From the NCBI RefSeq assembly GCF_030272615.1, contig NC_081414.1, positions 340,052,502-340,116,501 on the forward strand: a DNA stretch of 64,000 nt. Reading direction: 5' to 3'. Numbering within the stretch: the first letter of the stretch is position 1; each line of letters starts with the position of its first letter. Shown here piece after piece: positions 45,946 through 57,468 of this stretch. The notes below the pieces were generated by a model. It ran no database searches. It was not told where the DNA came from and was given only the letters and a program-made list of their open reading frames with translations. A program made the position numbers and the translations under genes. Source of the DNA: Cryptomeria japonica (taxonomy: Eukaryota; Streptophyta; Pinopsida; Cupressales; Cupressaceae).

Positions 45946-46304
45946 CTTAGTGAAAACCCACATAATTAATAGGACAGAGAAAATGAAAAAAAATGAATGA
46001 AATCGTCCTATCATGAAAATTAATTCTAGTATCGACTTGGGAATATATATATATATATATATGGTTAAAATATGGAAGTAGGCACTACATATAAGGGCAG
46101 TACCATTATCTTTTTTCTTCTCATGTTGACCTTATCCGGGCATAATATCCTTTGTTATTTGCCTCTGCGAATTGCATATGTACATGTCTCCTCGCTTTTC
46201 TTTATTTGAGTTTTTGTGCAGTGGTCTCTTAGTTGTAGTTTTATGCATATAGAGTTGTGTACATAGTGCCAGTCTTGTCTTGTATAGGTTTTCTAGTCTG
46301 TCAT
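45946..46304 (+). other. G2 3' non-coding remainder
   Basis: AT-rich sequence after pol with an (AT)n run at 46,043-46,062. No polypurine tract or LTR of G2 is reached before element H begins. The last five bases, GTCAT (46,300-46,304), would be the left target copy for H; the right copy lies outside the window. Confidence 0.6.
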
Positions 46305-47390
46305 TGTTAGGACCCAGAGGCAACTGAGAGCGGGGGGAGAATCAGTTGTCTATTAATTTCAACCCAAATATAACTTAATCAAACTTGATGCATAATACCA
46401 GTAAACCAAACTTAAAGTCGGTCAATAGTTTAACAGTTAATAACAATACCAATGAAGCTTGATGCATGAAACAAAAAAATAAATAAATAAATAACATCCA
46501 CAACACATAACATATATATTTGTACGTGGAAACCCTGTAAGGGGAAAAACCATGGCGGGAAACCTTACCCACTATTAGATGATAATACTGCAGATAGTAT
46601 GTGTGTACAAATGGGGTCTGCACATGCAGAAAGGCCAACTTCCTAGAGCTCACTGCTCAATCAAAAAAATGAGAGTCACACTGACTACAATTGGATGGTT
46701 AAATCCAATAATAATCTACTGCTCAAAGTGGCATCTTCATATGCTGGATTCAGTACCGGTTAAGCTCTGATTGTCTTCTTCAAACCCTTCCTTTAATCTT
46801 CAAATGATGTCTACGTGAGTAGCTCTACTTATATTCGCATATACCTTATTACATTCCTCTTCCACTACCATGTTAATCTCACAAATGAGATCTTACATAT
46901 ATACCAAAACCTAAGACCAAATGTGTAGGTCGGCTCACTAAAAATATTACAATTAAATCAATTACAAATAAGTCAAGATGCAATGTATCATGTCAGCTCA
47001 ATGCATTTACAATAATAACCAATCAATAAATCATCTCCATAACATGTCATGCTGATCTGGAATAGATAACGCATGCCGGTCCATAACCTAGACCAATTTG
47101 TCGGTAACAACAAATATGTAAACTTGATTAGACCAATAACCAAATCACCAAAACCAAGCATCCAAACCATGTCTTAGACATAACTGAGTGATCTCCAGAT
47201 GATAACCATTCATCCTCTGTGTCAGTTAATAGTATAACCTCTCAATGAACCGGATACCGATAACTGTGCATAAATCACTGAACATGTCGGTGAACATAAC
47301 CAGAGATCTCCATAAGGATAGGTGGTGATAAGAGTTGACAAGTGTTGACATCAATGACAAAACCAATGCAACACATCCATAATACCAACA
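46305..47390 (-). repeat. Element H 3' LTR (1,086 bp)
   Basis: The plus strand starts TGTTAGGACCC and ends ACCAACA, with a polypurine tract beyond. Blocks at about 46,535-46,560 and 46,610-46,770 (AGAAAGGCCAACT..CTAGAGCTCACTGCTCAAT, GAGTCACACTGACT, GGTTCAGTACCGGTT-type words) are clearly shared with the LTRs of C and D. Confidence 0.88.
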
Positions 47391-47793
47391 ATCTCCCCCT
47401 TTGACATTGATGACAACACAAGATGGAAAAACCATCTAAGTGCCAAAGCAGAAATGCCAATAAACCAAAAACCAATAATCTCCCAAAAACATCAATTTCC
47501 AGAAATCAAAAATACATAATATCTCTCTCCCAATGAATAATTTCTCCCCAAAAGATAATGTTTTTTTCCTTAGATATCTCTCCCCCTTTGACATCAAATG
47601 CCAAAGCAATACAAAAACCAAATACAACTAGTTCATAGAACTAATCACAAATAACAATTATTATAACCAACCATTCCCCCTGAGAAGTAGCTCTCCTTCA
47701 TCAAAGTCAAAAAAAGATTTCTCTATAAATTCTATCGGTCTAATGCCATTCTCCAACTATCTAAGTCTCTACCAGTGAGGGTATTACCCCAAG
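47391..47793 (-). other. Element H polypurine tract and 3' non-coding region
   Basis: The main minus-strand tract TCAAAGGGGGAGAT borders the LTR at 47,391-47,404. A second copy (TCAAAGGGGGAGAGAT) lies near 47,577-47,592. No coding sequence lies between RNase H and the LTR. Confidence 0.75.
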
Positions 47794-49349
47794 CTACTCT
47801 CTGAGATTTTCAAAAGTTTCCTTAGGCAAAGGCTTAGTAAAGATATCTGCAACCTTCTCTTTAGTATTCACATAAACCAATTTCACTTCTTTTGCTTCAA
47901 CATTCTCTTTCAGAAAATTGAATTTGATAGAAATATGTTTAGTTTTAGAGTGAAATACCAAATTCTTGGATATATCAATTTCTGCCATATTATCATAGTA
48001 AATGATTATAGGTTCTTTGCATTTTACCTTTATGTCCTTCAACATTTTTTTAATCCATAATACCTAAGTACAATTATTTGCTATTGCAACATATTTTGAT
48101 TCTGTTGTTGATAACGATGTACAACTTTGTTCCTTTCTCAACCATGAAATCAATATGTTACCAAGAAAGAATGCTTCGTCAGTGGTGTTCTTTCTGTCAT
48201 CTACATCTCCTGCCCAATTAGCATCTGTGTATGCACATAAATCAAAAAATTTATCTTTAGGATACCATAAACCAAGATTTGTTGTGCCTTGTAAATACCG
48301 AAAAATCCTTTTTACAGTTGATTCATGATTTTCCTTAGAATTACTCTAAAATATTGACACAATACATACTGCATTCATAATATCAGGTCTTGTTTGTGTC
48401 AAATACAGTAAACCTCCAATCATAGATTTATATCTTGTCGGATTAATAGGTGTTGTATCATCCTCCAATGATAGTTTGTCAGTTGTAGTCATAGGAGTAC
48501 TTACCGGTTTAGAGTTTTCCATACCAAATTTCTTTAGTAGTTCCTTCAAGTACTTAGATTGACATATGAATATACCTTTATCAGTCTGTGAAATCTGTAA
48601 TCCTAAAAATAATTTTATCTCCCCAATCATAGACATTTCAAATTCTTCATGCATCTTATTAGAAAAGCCTTTACACAATCCATCTTCTCCTCCAAAAATT
48701 ATATCATCAACAAAAACTTCAATAACCAAGATGTCATCATTAGTCACTTTGAAATATAATCTGGTGTCAGCATTACCTTTAGTGTAACCAAGCTTCAAAA
48801 GATATTTGTCCAATCTAGCATACCAAGCTCTAGGAGCTTGCTTCAATCCATATAAAGCTTTCCTTAACCTTCAAACCATATCTTTGTCATTTGTCAAAGA
48901 AAATTCATCAGGTTGTTCAATGTAAACTTCCTCTTCAAGATCACCATTCAGAAATGCACATTTAACATCCATTTGATATACTTTATAGTTCTTGTGTGCT
49001 GCAAATGCTAGGAATAGTATAATTGCCTCAATTCTAGCTACCAGTGCAAAGGTTTCATTGTAATCAATTCCCTCTTTTCAATTTTCTCCAATTCATCTTC
49101 CATAGCCTTAATCCAATGTTTATCTTCACATGCCTCATTAACTGATGTTGGTTCAATTTGAGAAATTAAACATACCTCTTGATTTTCTAGTCTTCCTCTT
49201 GTCATAACTCCTTGATACTTATTCCTAATTATCTGACTTTTAGAGTGATTTAATCTTACATACTTGGGTGTATTCACTTGTTGTTGATCTTCAGTCACTA
49301 TGGAATTCTCAGATGATGTCGGTGTGACTGGATCAACAATTTGTACCAA
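47794..49349 (-). pseudogene. pol: Element H reverse transcriptase and RNase H
   Basis: In the sense direction: [19 protein letters not shown], then a deletion joining directly to [16 protein letters not shown], then [44 protein letters not shown], the catalytic VFVDDIIFG (plus about 48,697-48,720), YLTQTRPDIMNAV, and RNase H with CAYTDANWAGDVDDRK, IIYYDNMAEIDISKN, SKTKHISIKFNFLKE and ADIFTKPL. All are copia hallmarks. The deletion near 49,075 removes roughly 45 residues of the N-terminal fingers. Frameshifts occur on both sides of it. Confidence 0.92.
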
Positions 49350-49842
49350 TGCATTCTGTATAGGTTAATTTGTGATTATCTCAACTGTCGGTTCAGAGTC
49401 CATAGACCTTGAATCTCTTCTAAAGTGTTCATCAATCTTCACATTTGTACTCTCAATGATTTTGTGCAATATTTTATTAAAACATCTATATGCCTTTCTC
49501 TTAGATGAATAACCAAGAAATATTCCTTTATCACTTCTAGGATCAAATTTACCAATATACTCATCTCTCCTGATATAATATTTGCTTCTAAATATTCTAA
49601 AATATTTAAGAGTACGAGTATTACCGAACTATAGTTCATGAGGGGTCTTACCAGTTTCACCTTTAATGTGAACTCTGTTGAATATGTAAACCATTGTATT
49701 TAATGCTTCTCTCCAATACACATGAGGTAGGTTTGCTTTTGATATCATGCTTCTAGCTACATCCATAATAGTTTTGTTCTTCCTTTCCACAACTCCATTT
49801 TGTTGGGGTGTGCAAGGTGCTGATAATTGTCTTTTGATTCCA
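49350..49842 (-). pseudogene. Element H integrase, C-terminal part
   Basis: After the C insertion the core continues as NGIKRQLSAPCTPQQNGVVERKNKTI, carrying the catalytic Glu, followed by ARSMI, YWREALNTMVYIFNR and the copia C-terminal box with KFDPRSDKGIFLGYSSKRKAYR (in a shifted phase). It belongs with 56,522-57,300. Confidence 0.9.
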
Positions 49843-49847
49843 TTCAC
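49843..49847. repeat. Target site duplication of element C, left copy
   Basis: TTCAC, repeated at 56,522-56,526 immediately after the right LTR. Confidence 0.95.
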
Positions 49848-50648
49848 TGTTAGGATTAATGATAACCCCAAAGATACTGAGAGGGGGGGTGAATTAGTAT
49901 CTAACTGGTTAACAGAATATTTGACCTTATTAAGTATTTTGCATTCCAAAATAGTGTACTGGTAAATAAGAATTAATGTAGTAAATAGGAACAATAAATA
50001 CAACATAGAAAACACACCATAACACAAGATGTTTAACAAGGAAACCTAGTGTGGGAAAAACCTCGGTGGGATTTGTGACCCACAATATTCACTCACTGGC
50101 CAATGAATGGATATTACTTACAATGTGGTGCCTACACATGCAAGAAGGCCAACTGCCTAGAGCTCACTGCTCAATTTACAAATGGAAGTCTCACTGACTT
50201 ACAAAAATGGATTATGAGAATCCAATATAATGTACTGCTACAATTCAGCATCTTCTATGCCAGGTTCAGTACCGGTTTAATCTCATACTATAACCATAAC
50301 CTTATACAAAATCTGCCTTAATATTTGCTCATCACTTTTACCATATCCATCATATGTCTATATCAAAATGATTTACAAGATCTCATACATATATAATTCT
50401 AATACAATATGTCATGTTGGCTTTACAAAAGATATTTACAATTAAATACAATAAACAAAAGTGTGTTCATGTTGACTGGGGTGCCGGTATACATTGTTGT
50501 CACTGTTGGTGAAGTGTCTGTCGGTGTCGGTGCCTGTCGGTGGTCTACTAGATGAATGCCATAAGGTTGCCTGAAGGTATCCACAAGGTTGCAAGGTTGC
50601 CATCAATGACAACACCTTCAATTCTCATTAGAGTGTATAATGCCAACA
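49848..50648 (-). repeat. Element C 3' LTR (801 bp)
   Basis: It pairs with 55,705-56,521. A minus-strand TATATATGTATGAG word near 50,384-50,397 is the likely TATA region. The polypurine tract (minus GAATGGGGAGAT) follows at 50,649-50,660. Confidence 0.93.
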
Positions 50649-50864
50649 ATCTCCCCATTCGGCATTGATGGCAACACTCATGAGAAAAAATCCAAAATAT
50701 GTTCCAAAAATAAAGTCCAAGATTTTACCAAAAATGTGTGCTCCCCTGAGCAGATGATCTCCTCTGATTAGCCATTTTTCTCTATCCACTACTCTCCCTT
50801 TAACATCAATGATAAAGGTTGTCAAAAAAGATTGTCAAATGAGTGCAGAATTTCACCTTAAGAT

Positions 50865-53800
50865 TTATAACCGGTTGGTTACAATTTGAAATATATCAAG
50901 TAAAACCAAGTTTAAACTTTGCATGAATCTGTTGATGTCACTCATGGTTGCCTCAGTTCTTTGGATTATACCGGTGAGATGATGCATATGTTCCTCTGAT
51001 GACTTTTGCCCTTGAATAAATGCCTTAGATATCTCATTCCTTAGAGAGATAAGGTTATCTAGTTTAGGACTAATTTTATACTTCATCTCTCTGGCATTTG
51101 CCTTGATCCTTGCTTTTTCTTTCTCCAATTTCTCCAACTTTTCTTCAAATCCTGCTATCTCTTGCTCAATAACTGATATAGGTTCAAATGAACCAATGAT
51201 ATTATCTGCTATATGGTCAATTTCTTTTTGTACTTTGCTTATTTCTTTTTCAATGTCCTGGGTCAACAGATGTGGCTTGCATGTTTCTTTATACAATTTC
51301 TTGTACTCCAAAATTGTTTTATTTAGTTTTGGTAAAAGTGTGTTAATGTGTTCCGTCAACTTCTTTATTGTTTCCTCAAAGAATTTTTCTTTTTCCTTTT
51401 CCATTTTCTCTTTGAATGTTTCCTCATTTATTTGATCAACTGTTAAAATATTTCCAGCAATGAATTTAGACAATGTGTCTAACTGACTTAAAGAATCCTT
51501 TACTTGATCTAAATTGCATTTTGGTGCAATCATCTTAAGAATAGGAATAGTGTCATCAATTTCCTTATAGGCCAATGCATTACAATCCGTTCTTCTTTAT
51601 TGAGTCCAGAAGTACTTCAGTTACATTTGTAGGTCTGAATTCACTTAGTGAAGTACTTGATGTCTGACCAACTACTTTTACTATCTCAATGCTTGCAGTA
51701 CTAGTAACCAATTTGCTTGTATCAACCTCCGATTGATCAGTCTGAGTTTGCATTTCTACTAGCAATGGTTTGGTTTTCTTAGTGATTATCAGTTTTTCTA
51801 TTTCAACATATATCTATGCCTCTGTTAGTTTATTTGTTGGTTTCTCTGTGTTATCCATTGTCATTATCTCTATCTCTATTGGTTTCTCTATGCCAGCATC
51901 TACACTATCAATATTTGTTTCACTGTCCAAACGTTGCTCTGTATGCACTATTTGCTCTGCTTTCTTTTTTTGTATTCCAAGCTCAATATTTTTTGTCAGT
52001 TCCTCTGCAATGTTTTCAATGTTAGTAATATTATTTTTCACCTCATAGCTATCCTTGTCCACTACAATGTTCACTTCCTGGGTATCAATGTTCATGGTGA
52101 TTAAAATTTCTGACTCAGGGTTAGTTTCCTCATGTGTTGTGTCTACATTTTCAGTAGTAAGTATGTCATCAATCTATACCAGTGGAGTAACCAAAGGTGA
52201 TGGTAGGTTATCAGTTATTTTTATGTTTGGTAATCCACCAACTTTACCTTTTCCTTTGTCTCTGTCCTTTAAATAAACCTTGAAAGTTTTCTTAGGTCTG
52301 TTTAATTCTTCCTGTTTTTTCTTTTCTACAAAAAAGATGTCCCATTTGTCTGTTGTTTCCTTTGCAATTTCATTGACTCTACCAGCCATTAGGTTCACAT
52401 GTCGGTGACCACTTGCAAAAACTAATCTATTAGCTTCACTAATTAGTTCATCAATCTCTTCTTTAGAGTTAGCCGGATGTATGGCTAGAAGTTTTTCAAT
52501 CTTGAGTTTCTTATCTAGATCCATAACTGCAAACCTCTTAGCATCTAACCTTTTTTATAATTCATTAGGCAAATCATCTACAACTTCAATTAATACTTTC
52601 TTGTAAATGTCTAGATGTAGAATTATGTTGTTCTCAATACTTTCCTTCTCAAAATCAAAGAATGTATTATACATTTTGCTCACATTTGATAAATTGTTGT
52701 CATCAGTGATTTCACTCAATAAGTTATCCAAAGGTGGTATAACCTATTTTTGTTTCCTCTTTGGTGTCAAATTCTTTTCCAGTGGTCTTACTGCCTATTG
52801 TTTCTGCCTTGTTTTCTTGGGTGAAGGAGAGGGTACTAGTGAGGGTTTTCTCTTTCTATCAACTCTCTTAAACTCTGTAGGAATTTCACTTTCAGATGAT
52901 GTACCAACCGGTGAGATATGTGCCTCCAGTTGTAATCCTTCAAGTTCACTTTCCTTTATTCTAGTTATGTTCATGATGTTTTCTTTTATTTCCTTAACTT
53001 GTTTTGTTGCACTTCTTATGTACTTTTCTCTTTTCTTTCTTTGTTTCAATGTTTGTACACCACTTTCAATTGTTTCTGCATTACCAAAAACCTTTTTTGT
53101 TGGTTCTCTAGGTGCTTCTAGTAGGACTTTAGCATAAGTTTCAATAATGTTTACATCTACCTCATACCCCATTTCAGTTACCCGTACAATTCTAGGAAGA
53201 ACTGCCTCCATCCATATTTCATCCTTCTCAATCACAAAACATATTTCTTTGTTGTACTTGTCTACTACACTTTGTGGTAGTCTCTTCCTGGTTTTCATTT
53301 TTGCTTGGAAGGTTTTAAAATACTCAGTTATATTGTTTTCCTTAGTAGTACCCATACCAATGAAGGTTTCTAGCAATTGTTTGCCTACCGATATATCATA
53401 TCCAAAATATTTCTTTCCAATACTGGGAACTTCTTTTGTGAAATATAACATAAGACATACCAAAAGATTGTCAAAACAAAATGTTCCTTTCTTATCTCCT
53501 TTTATCTTTTTCAGGTTCTCTATTAATTCATCCTTTAGCCACTCACATACATCTATTTTTGCATCATTATTCACCATATCATAAGCACTTTTAATGCAAA
53601 GACTAGAAATTGAATTGGGCCAATTTGCATGTGTGGTCTTGTAGCCTAAGATCGTGCTTATGAATCTAACATTTACATCCTTGATGTCATTTAATCTCAG
53701 GGATCTGCTATCATATGTTACTCTTGTTAAGGTCATGACAGTGTTGTTAGGTACCTTTTAAGTCTTATCTGGTCTGCTACCAGTGGAGGGTAAACCTGTC

Positions 53801-54219
53801 ACTTCCCTAATTGCTTCCTTAGTGATTTTGCAAACTAAATCTAGCCAAACAAATTCTCCATGTACCCTGCTAAGGACAATTCTCACTACCTCCTTAGGAA
53901 ATTCGGGGATGTCCAAGATTTCCACAAAACCTAAAGTTTCAATTACCTTGTGTTTGGGTTTGACATTTCCATTTTCATCACAGATAACATTTTTAAACAT
54001 CTTCAACACTTCCTCAAAACCTAATTCCTCAATATTGCAGTGAATGTAAATTCTAGGGTCTTCAGCATAAGCAACACATTTTGGAATTTTAGAAAAAGCA
54101 CCTATGGAATCATCTCGCTTTGCTATTTTAGGAATAATCTTGAAAACGGGCATAGGGCATTTCACAACTTCCACAATAGTAGGGTTTGCAATAAATTATG
54201 GAGCAGAGGAGGAAGCCAT
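50865..54219 (-). pseudogene. Element C ORF2 (unknown conserved protein)
   Basis: It starts at the ATG at 54,217-54,219 (MASSSAP). One phase runs from there to 51,580 with about six stops, then a frameshift leads into an intact 236-codon tail. Order: IPKIAKRDDSIGAFSKIPK, AEDPRIYIHCNIEELGFEE, RIVLSRVHGEFVWLD, KITKEAIREVTGLPSTG, LGYKTTHANWPNSISSLCIKSAYDM, DVCEWLKDELIENLKKIK, FGYDISVGKQLLE, YFKTFQAKMKTRKRLPQ, MGYEVDVNII, a basic Lys/Arg segment, a DLDKKLKIEKLLA helix, an acidic middle, and a C-terminal coiled coil ending FQIVTNRL. It is about 1,118 codons. No catalytic motif is recognised. It matches D almost throughout and B and A more distantly. Confidence 0.82.
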
Positions 54220-54562
54220 TGAAAAATACCTTAAGCTGCCTGATAATGGTTTGAGTGCTTGAAAGAAATCGCTTCACTTCTTCACTTTGGATGCCTTTCA
54301 CTCGGATTTCATGCTATCTGAAAGTTTGAATGATTGGTGAATCAAAAAAGAGGGAAAAATGAATATTTATAATATCTTTTCTTCCACCAACCGTATTAAA
54401 TGCTCGTCGATTAAGTGAAACTTAACACATCTGTCGAAAGAGAAGAAATCCATCTTCTCACCATTAGCCGAGGGTAAACTGCATGATATTCAACTTGTTG
54501 CAATACCCCCAAAGGGTTAGTTTTCAGTTGGATGAAGAATCTCCTGCAGCTGGAGTAATACT
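54220..54562 (-). promoter_or_regulatory. Leader between ORF1 and ORF2 of element C, with TATA box
   Basis: In the sense direction GATATTATAAATATTC (plus 54,362-54,377) is a good TATA box about 150 bases before the ORF2 ATG. It is followed by CATTCAAAC and AAGAAGTGAAGCGATTTC, closely matching element D. AAGGTATTT (plus 54,224-54,232) sits four bases before the ATG. This looks like an internal promoter and untranslated leader for ORF2. Confidence 0.55.
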
Positions 54563-55633
54563 CTATTCTACCAGTGAAGGAATAGTCTCATCAAAATTCT
54601 GATCTCTCTTTCTAATCCACTATTTTGAAAATTCTTGTTTTACCTCATCTACCTTCTCTTTGCCTTCAAACTGGGTCCTTTGTTATTTGTTGGTGAAGTC
54701 TTGCTTCTACAAAATTTTGCAATGTGTCCAATCTTGTTACAAGCATAACAAGTCACATTATTCTTCAAAATAGCCTTTCCATATCCTATGTCAGTTTGTG
54801 TTCTGCATTGATTATATAAGTACCCAAATCTTCTACAAACATAACATCTCACATTCATTATGTAGTTTTCTGAATTGTGACCAATTTTGTTGCATTTGGA
54901 ACATTGACTGGTGGGTGCATTAATGTTCTGATTGTTTCTATATCTACACTGATTTTCTCTATGACCATACTTGTTACAGTTAAAGCATTTCCCTTTAAAT
55001 TTGTAAGCATTAGGTTGTCTTACCGGTTTACTGTGATCATAATTGTTTGCAGTACCAAAACTTTCTCCAACTTCAAATCCAAGTCCATTAGTATCTCCAT
55101 TAGGTTTCTAACTTTTCAGCATACTATCAAGTTCTTCTGAACTTCTCTTGAATTTCTCTTTATGTTGATTTGTAGTAGCCAACTCATTTTCCATAATTTT
55201 CTTTTGTCTCATAAGTTCAGTTTTGTCATGTTGCATGTGAATCAAATATGTCTTCAACATATCATTTTTATGACTGAGACTTAGATTTTCATTTCTAGCA
55301 TCATTGAGTCTCCTAGTCAAGTCATCTTCATTCTTCTTTCTGTCTTCAATGTATTTACAAAATCTCATAGTGATGTCTTGCATTTCATTACTCATAGTAT
55401 TGTTTTCTTGCCTCAATTTGATCACAAGATCATTAAGAGTTTCCTTTTCATCATCATCACTCTGCATCTTCTCATGAAGTTCTCTTTTTTATTTCTAGCA
55501 ATAGTAAGATTCTCTTGAAGTCCTTGAATGAATTCCTATGCAGTTCTCAGATCATCTTCAAGTTTAATATTCTTCAACTTCTATCATCATAGTCTGCAAG
55601 AGATGCTTCTAATTTTTTTCTTAAGTTCTCCAT
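54563..55633 (-). pseudogene. Element C ORF1 (coiled coil and zinc knuckles)
   Basis: The ATG at 55,631-55,633 opens MENLRKKLEASLADYDD, like D. The first half (55,467-55,108) is a coiled coil: DEKETLNDLVIKLRQEN, MRFCKYIEDRKKNEDDLTRRL. Knuckles follow in phase: CFNCNKYGH.ENQC, CSKCNKIGHNS (incomplete), CYVCRRFGYLYNQC (His to Tyr) and CYACNKIGHIAKFC. It ends at TAG 54,563 after a frameshift near 54,650. There is another frameshift near the start. It is a nucleic-acid-binding protein. Confidence 0.84.
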
Positions 55634-55690
55634 CTATACCAGTGTCAGAATCTTCCTCAACCTATTAGACTTTTGAAAATAGAGGATCAG

Positions 55691-55702
55691 GCTCTAATAC
55701 AG
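55691..55702 (-). other. Primer binding site of element C, mutated
   Basis: The minus strand reads CTGTATTAGAGC where the sister D has TGGTATCAGAGC, so three positions have drifted. The site is still recognisable by its place two bases inside the 5' LTR. Confidence 0.75.
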
Positions 55703-55704
55703 AT

Positions 55705-56521
55705 TGTTAGGATTAATGATAACCCCAAAGATACTGAGAGGGGGGGTGAATTAGTATCTAATCAGTTAACAGAATATTTGACCTTATTAAGTATTTTGCA
55801 TTCCAAAATAGTGTACCAATAAATAAGAATTAATGCAATAAATAGGAACAATAAAGACAGCATAGAAAACACACCATAACATAAGATATTTAACGAGGAA
55901 ACCCGGTGTGGGAAAAACCTTGGTGTGATTTGTGACCCACAATATTCACTCATTGGCCAATGAATGGATGTTACTTACAATGTGGTGCCTACACATGTAG
56001 GAAGGCCAACTGCCTAGAGCTCACTGCTCAATTTACAAATGGAAGTCTCACTGACTTACAAAAATGGATTCTGAGAATCCAATATAATGTACTACTACAA
56101 TTCATCATCTTCTATTCCAGGTTCAGTACCAGTTTAAGCTCATACTATAACCATAACCTTATACAAAATCTGCCTTAATAGTCACTCATCACTTCTACCA
56201 TATCCATCATATGTCTATATCAAAATGATTTACAAGATCTCATACATATATGAGTCTAATACAATATGTCATGTTGGCTTTAAAAAGGATATTTACAAGT
56301 AAATACAATAAACAAAAGTTTGTTCCTATCATCTGGGATGTCAGTATACTTTGTTGTCGCTGTCAATGAAGTGTCTGCCGATGTCGGTGCCTGCCGGTGC
56401 TTGTGCCTGCCGGTCGTTTACCAGATGAATGCCACAAGGTTGTCTAAAGGTATCCACAAGGTTGCAAGGTTTCCATCAAAGACAACACCTTCAATTCTCA
56501 TTAGAGTGTATAATGCCAACA
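55705..56521 (-). repeat. Element C 5' LTR (817 bp)
   Basis: It pairs with 49,848-50,648. The extra length is mainly in a CTGCCGGTGC repeat region near 56,375-56,410, where short GTGCCTGCCGGT units are duplicated. Confidence 0.93.
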
Positions 56522-57468
56522 TTCACTTCACAAAATGTATTAAATTTCTTAGATGTGAATTCACCTCCTTGATCTGATCTTAAATATTTGATTTTCTTAC
56601 TAGTTTCATTCTCTACCATTGTCTTGCATAGTTTGAATTTCTCAAAAGCTTCTAATTTCTCCATAAGAAAAGTAACCCAACACATTCTATAATAATCATC
56701 AATGATTAGCATAAAATATCTATCTCCTTGTAGACTTCTAGTTCTTGTCAGACCACATTAGTCAGTATGAATTAAATCAAGAGCATTATTGGATTTCTCT
56801 GGAATACTCTTTAAAGTTGTTCTAACTTGCTTTCCAAGTTGACATTCCTTACCAACTGGATTATGAGGTTTTATAATCTTAGGTAAATCCCTTACTGACT
56901 TAGTTATACTGATCTTTACAATGCAATCAAAATTCACATGACAAAGTCTTTTATGCCATAACCAACTTTCATCAATATGTGCAATCAAACATGTCTTCTC
57001 ATTGTTATTCAAGTGAAAGATATTACCTCTAGTTTGATTACCAGTTGTAATTTCCAAACCAGTTCTATTCATGATTTTGCATTTACCATTCTTGAATTGT
57101 AACTCAAATCATTTTTCAACTAATTGGCCAACACTCAAAAGATTATGCTTCAAACCTTCTACATAATGAACGTTGTCAGTATTGTCCTTACCATTAAAAG
57201 ATATAGTGCCTTTTCCTCTGATCAAACAAGCTTTATCATCCCCAAATTTTACTGGACCTCCATTGTATTCCTGAAAAGTTAAGAATTTACTTTTATCACC
57301 AGTCATATGATGCGAACATCCAGAATCAATGATCCAATCATCCTTTTCTTCAATTTTAGCTGTCAGGGCCTGCTCTATCGGTTGTATAGTAGGTGTCGGT
57401 TGATCTTCTGTTATTGCAACAAAATCTCATCCATTGTCTATCGGTTCCTCATCAAAATTATCAGTAAC
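56522..57468 (-). pseudogene. Element H protease and integrase, N-terminal part
   Basis: It is in one phase with gag. The copia protease site WIIDSGCSHHMTGDKSKF is near 57,290-57,345, followed by GKGTI and LKHNLLSVGQL. The pre-integrase and zinc region has SWLWHKRLCHVNF and CQLGKQ (first Cys of the pair lost). The integrase core starts with Asp in LIIDDYYRMCWVTFL, then Asp in LRSDQGGEF, and stops at FCEV where element C is inserted. Three stops (57,469, 57,109, 56,758) interrupt the phase. Confidence 0.92.

Larger units (their letters stand above)
49848..56521 (-). mobile_element. Element C: non-autonomous LTR retrotransposon with two ORFs
   Basis: 6,674 bp with LTRs of 801 and 817 bp, TGTTAGGATT...GCCAACA on the plus strand, and a perfect TTCAC duplication inside the H integrase. 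Sense order on minus is 5' LTR, primer site, ORF1, TATA-bearing leader, ORF2, polypurine tract, 3' LTR. No pol gene is present. It is the same family as D; both reading frames align along their length. LTR divergence is about 6% over 230 bases by eye. The LTRs resemble those of the host copia H, which suggests common machinery. Confidence 0.94.
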
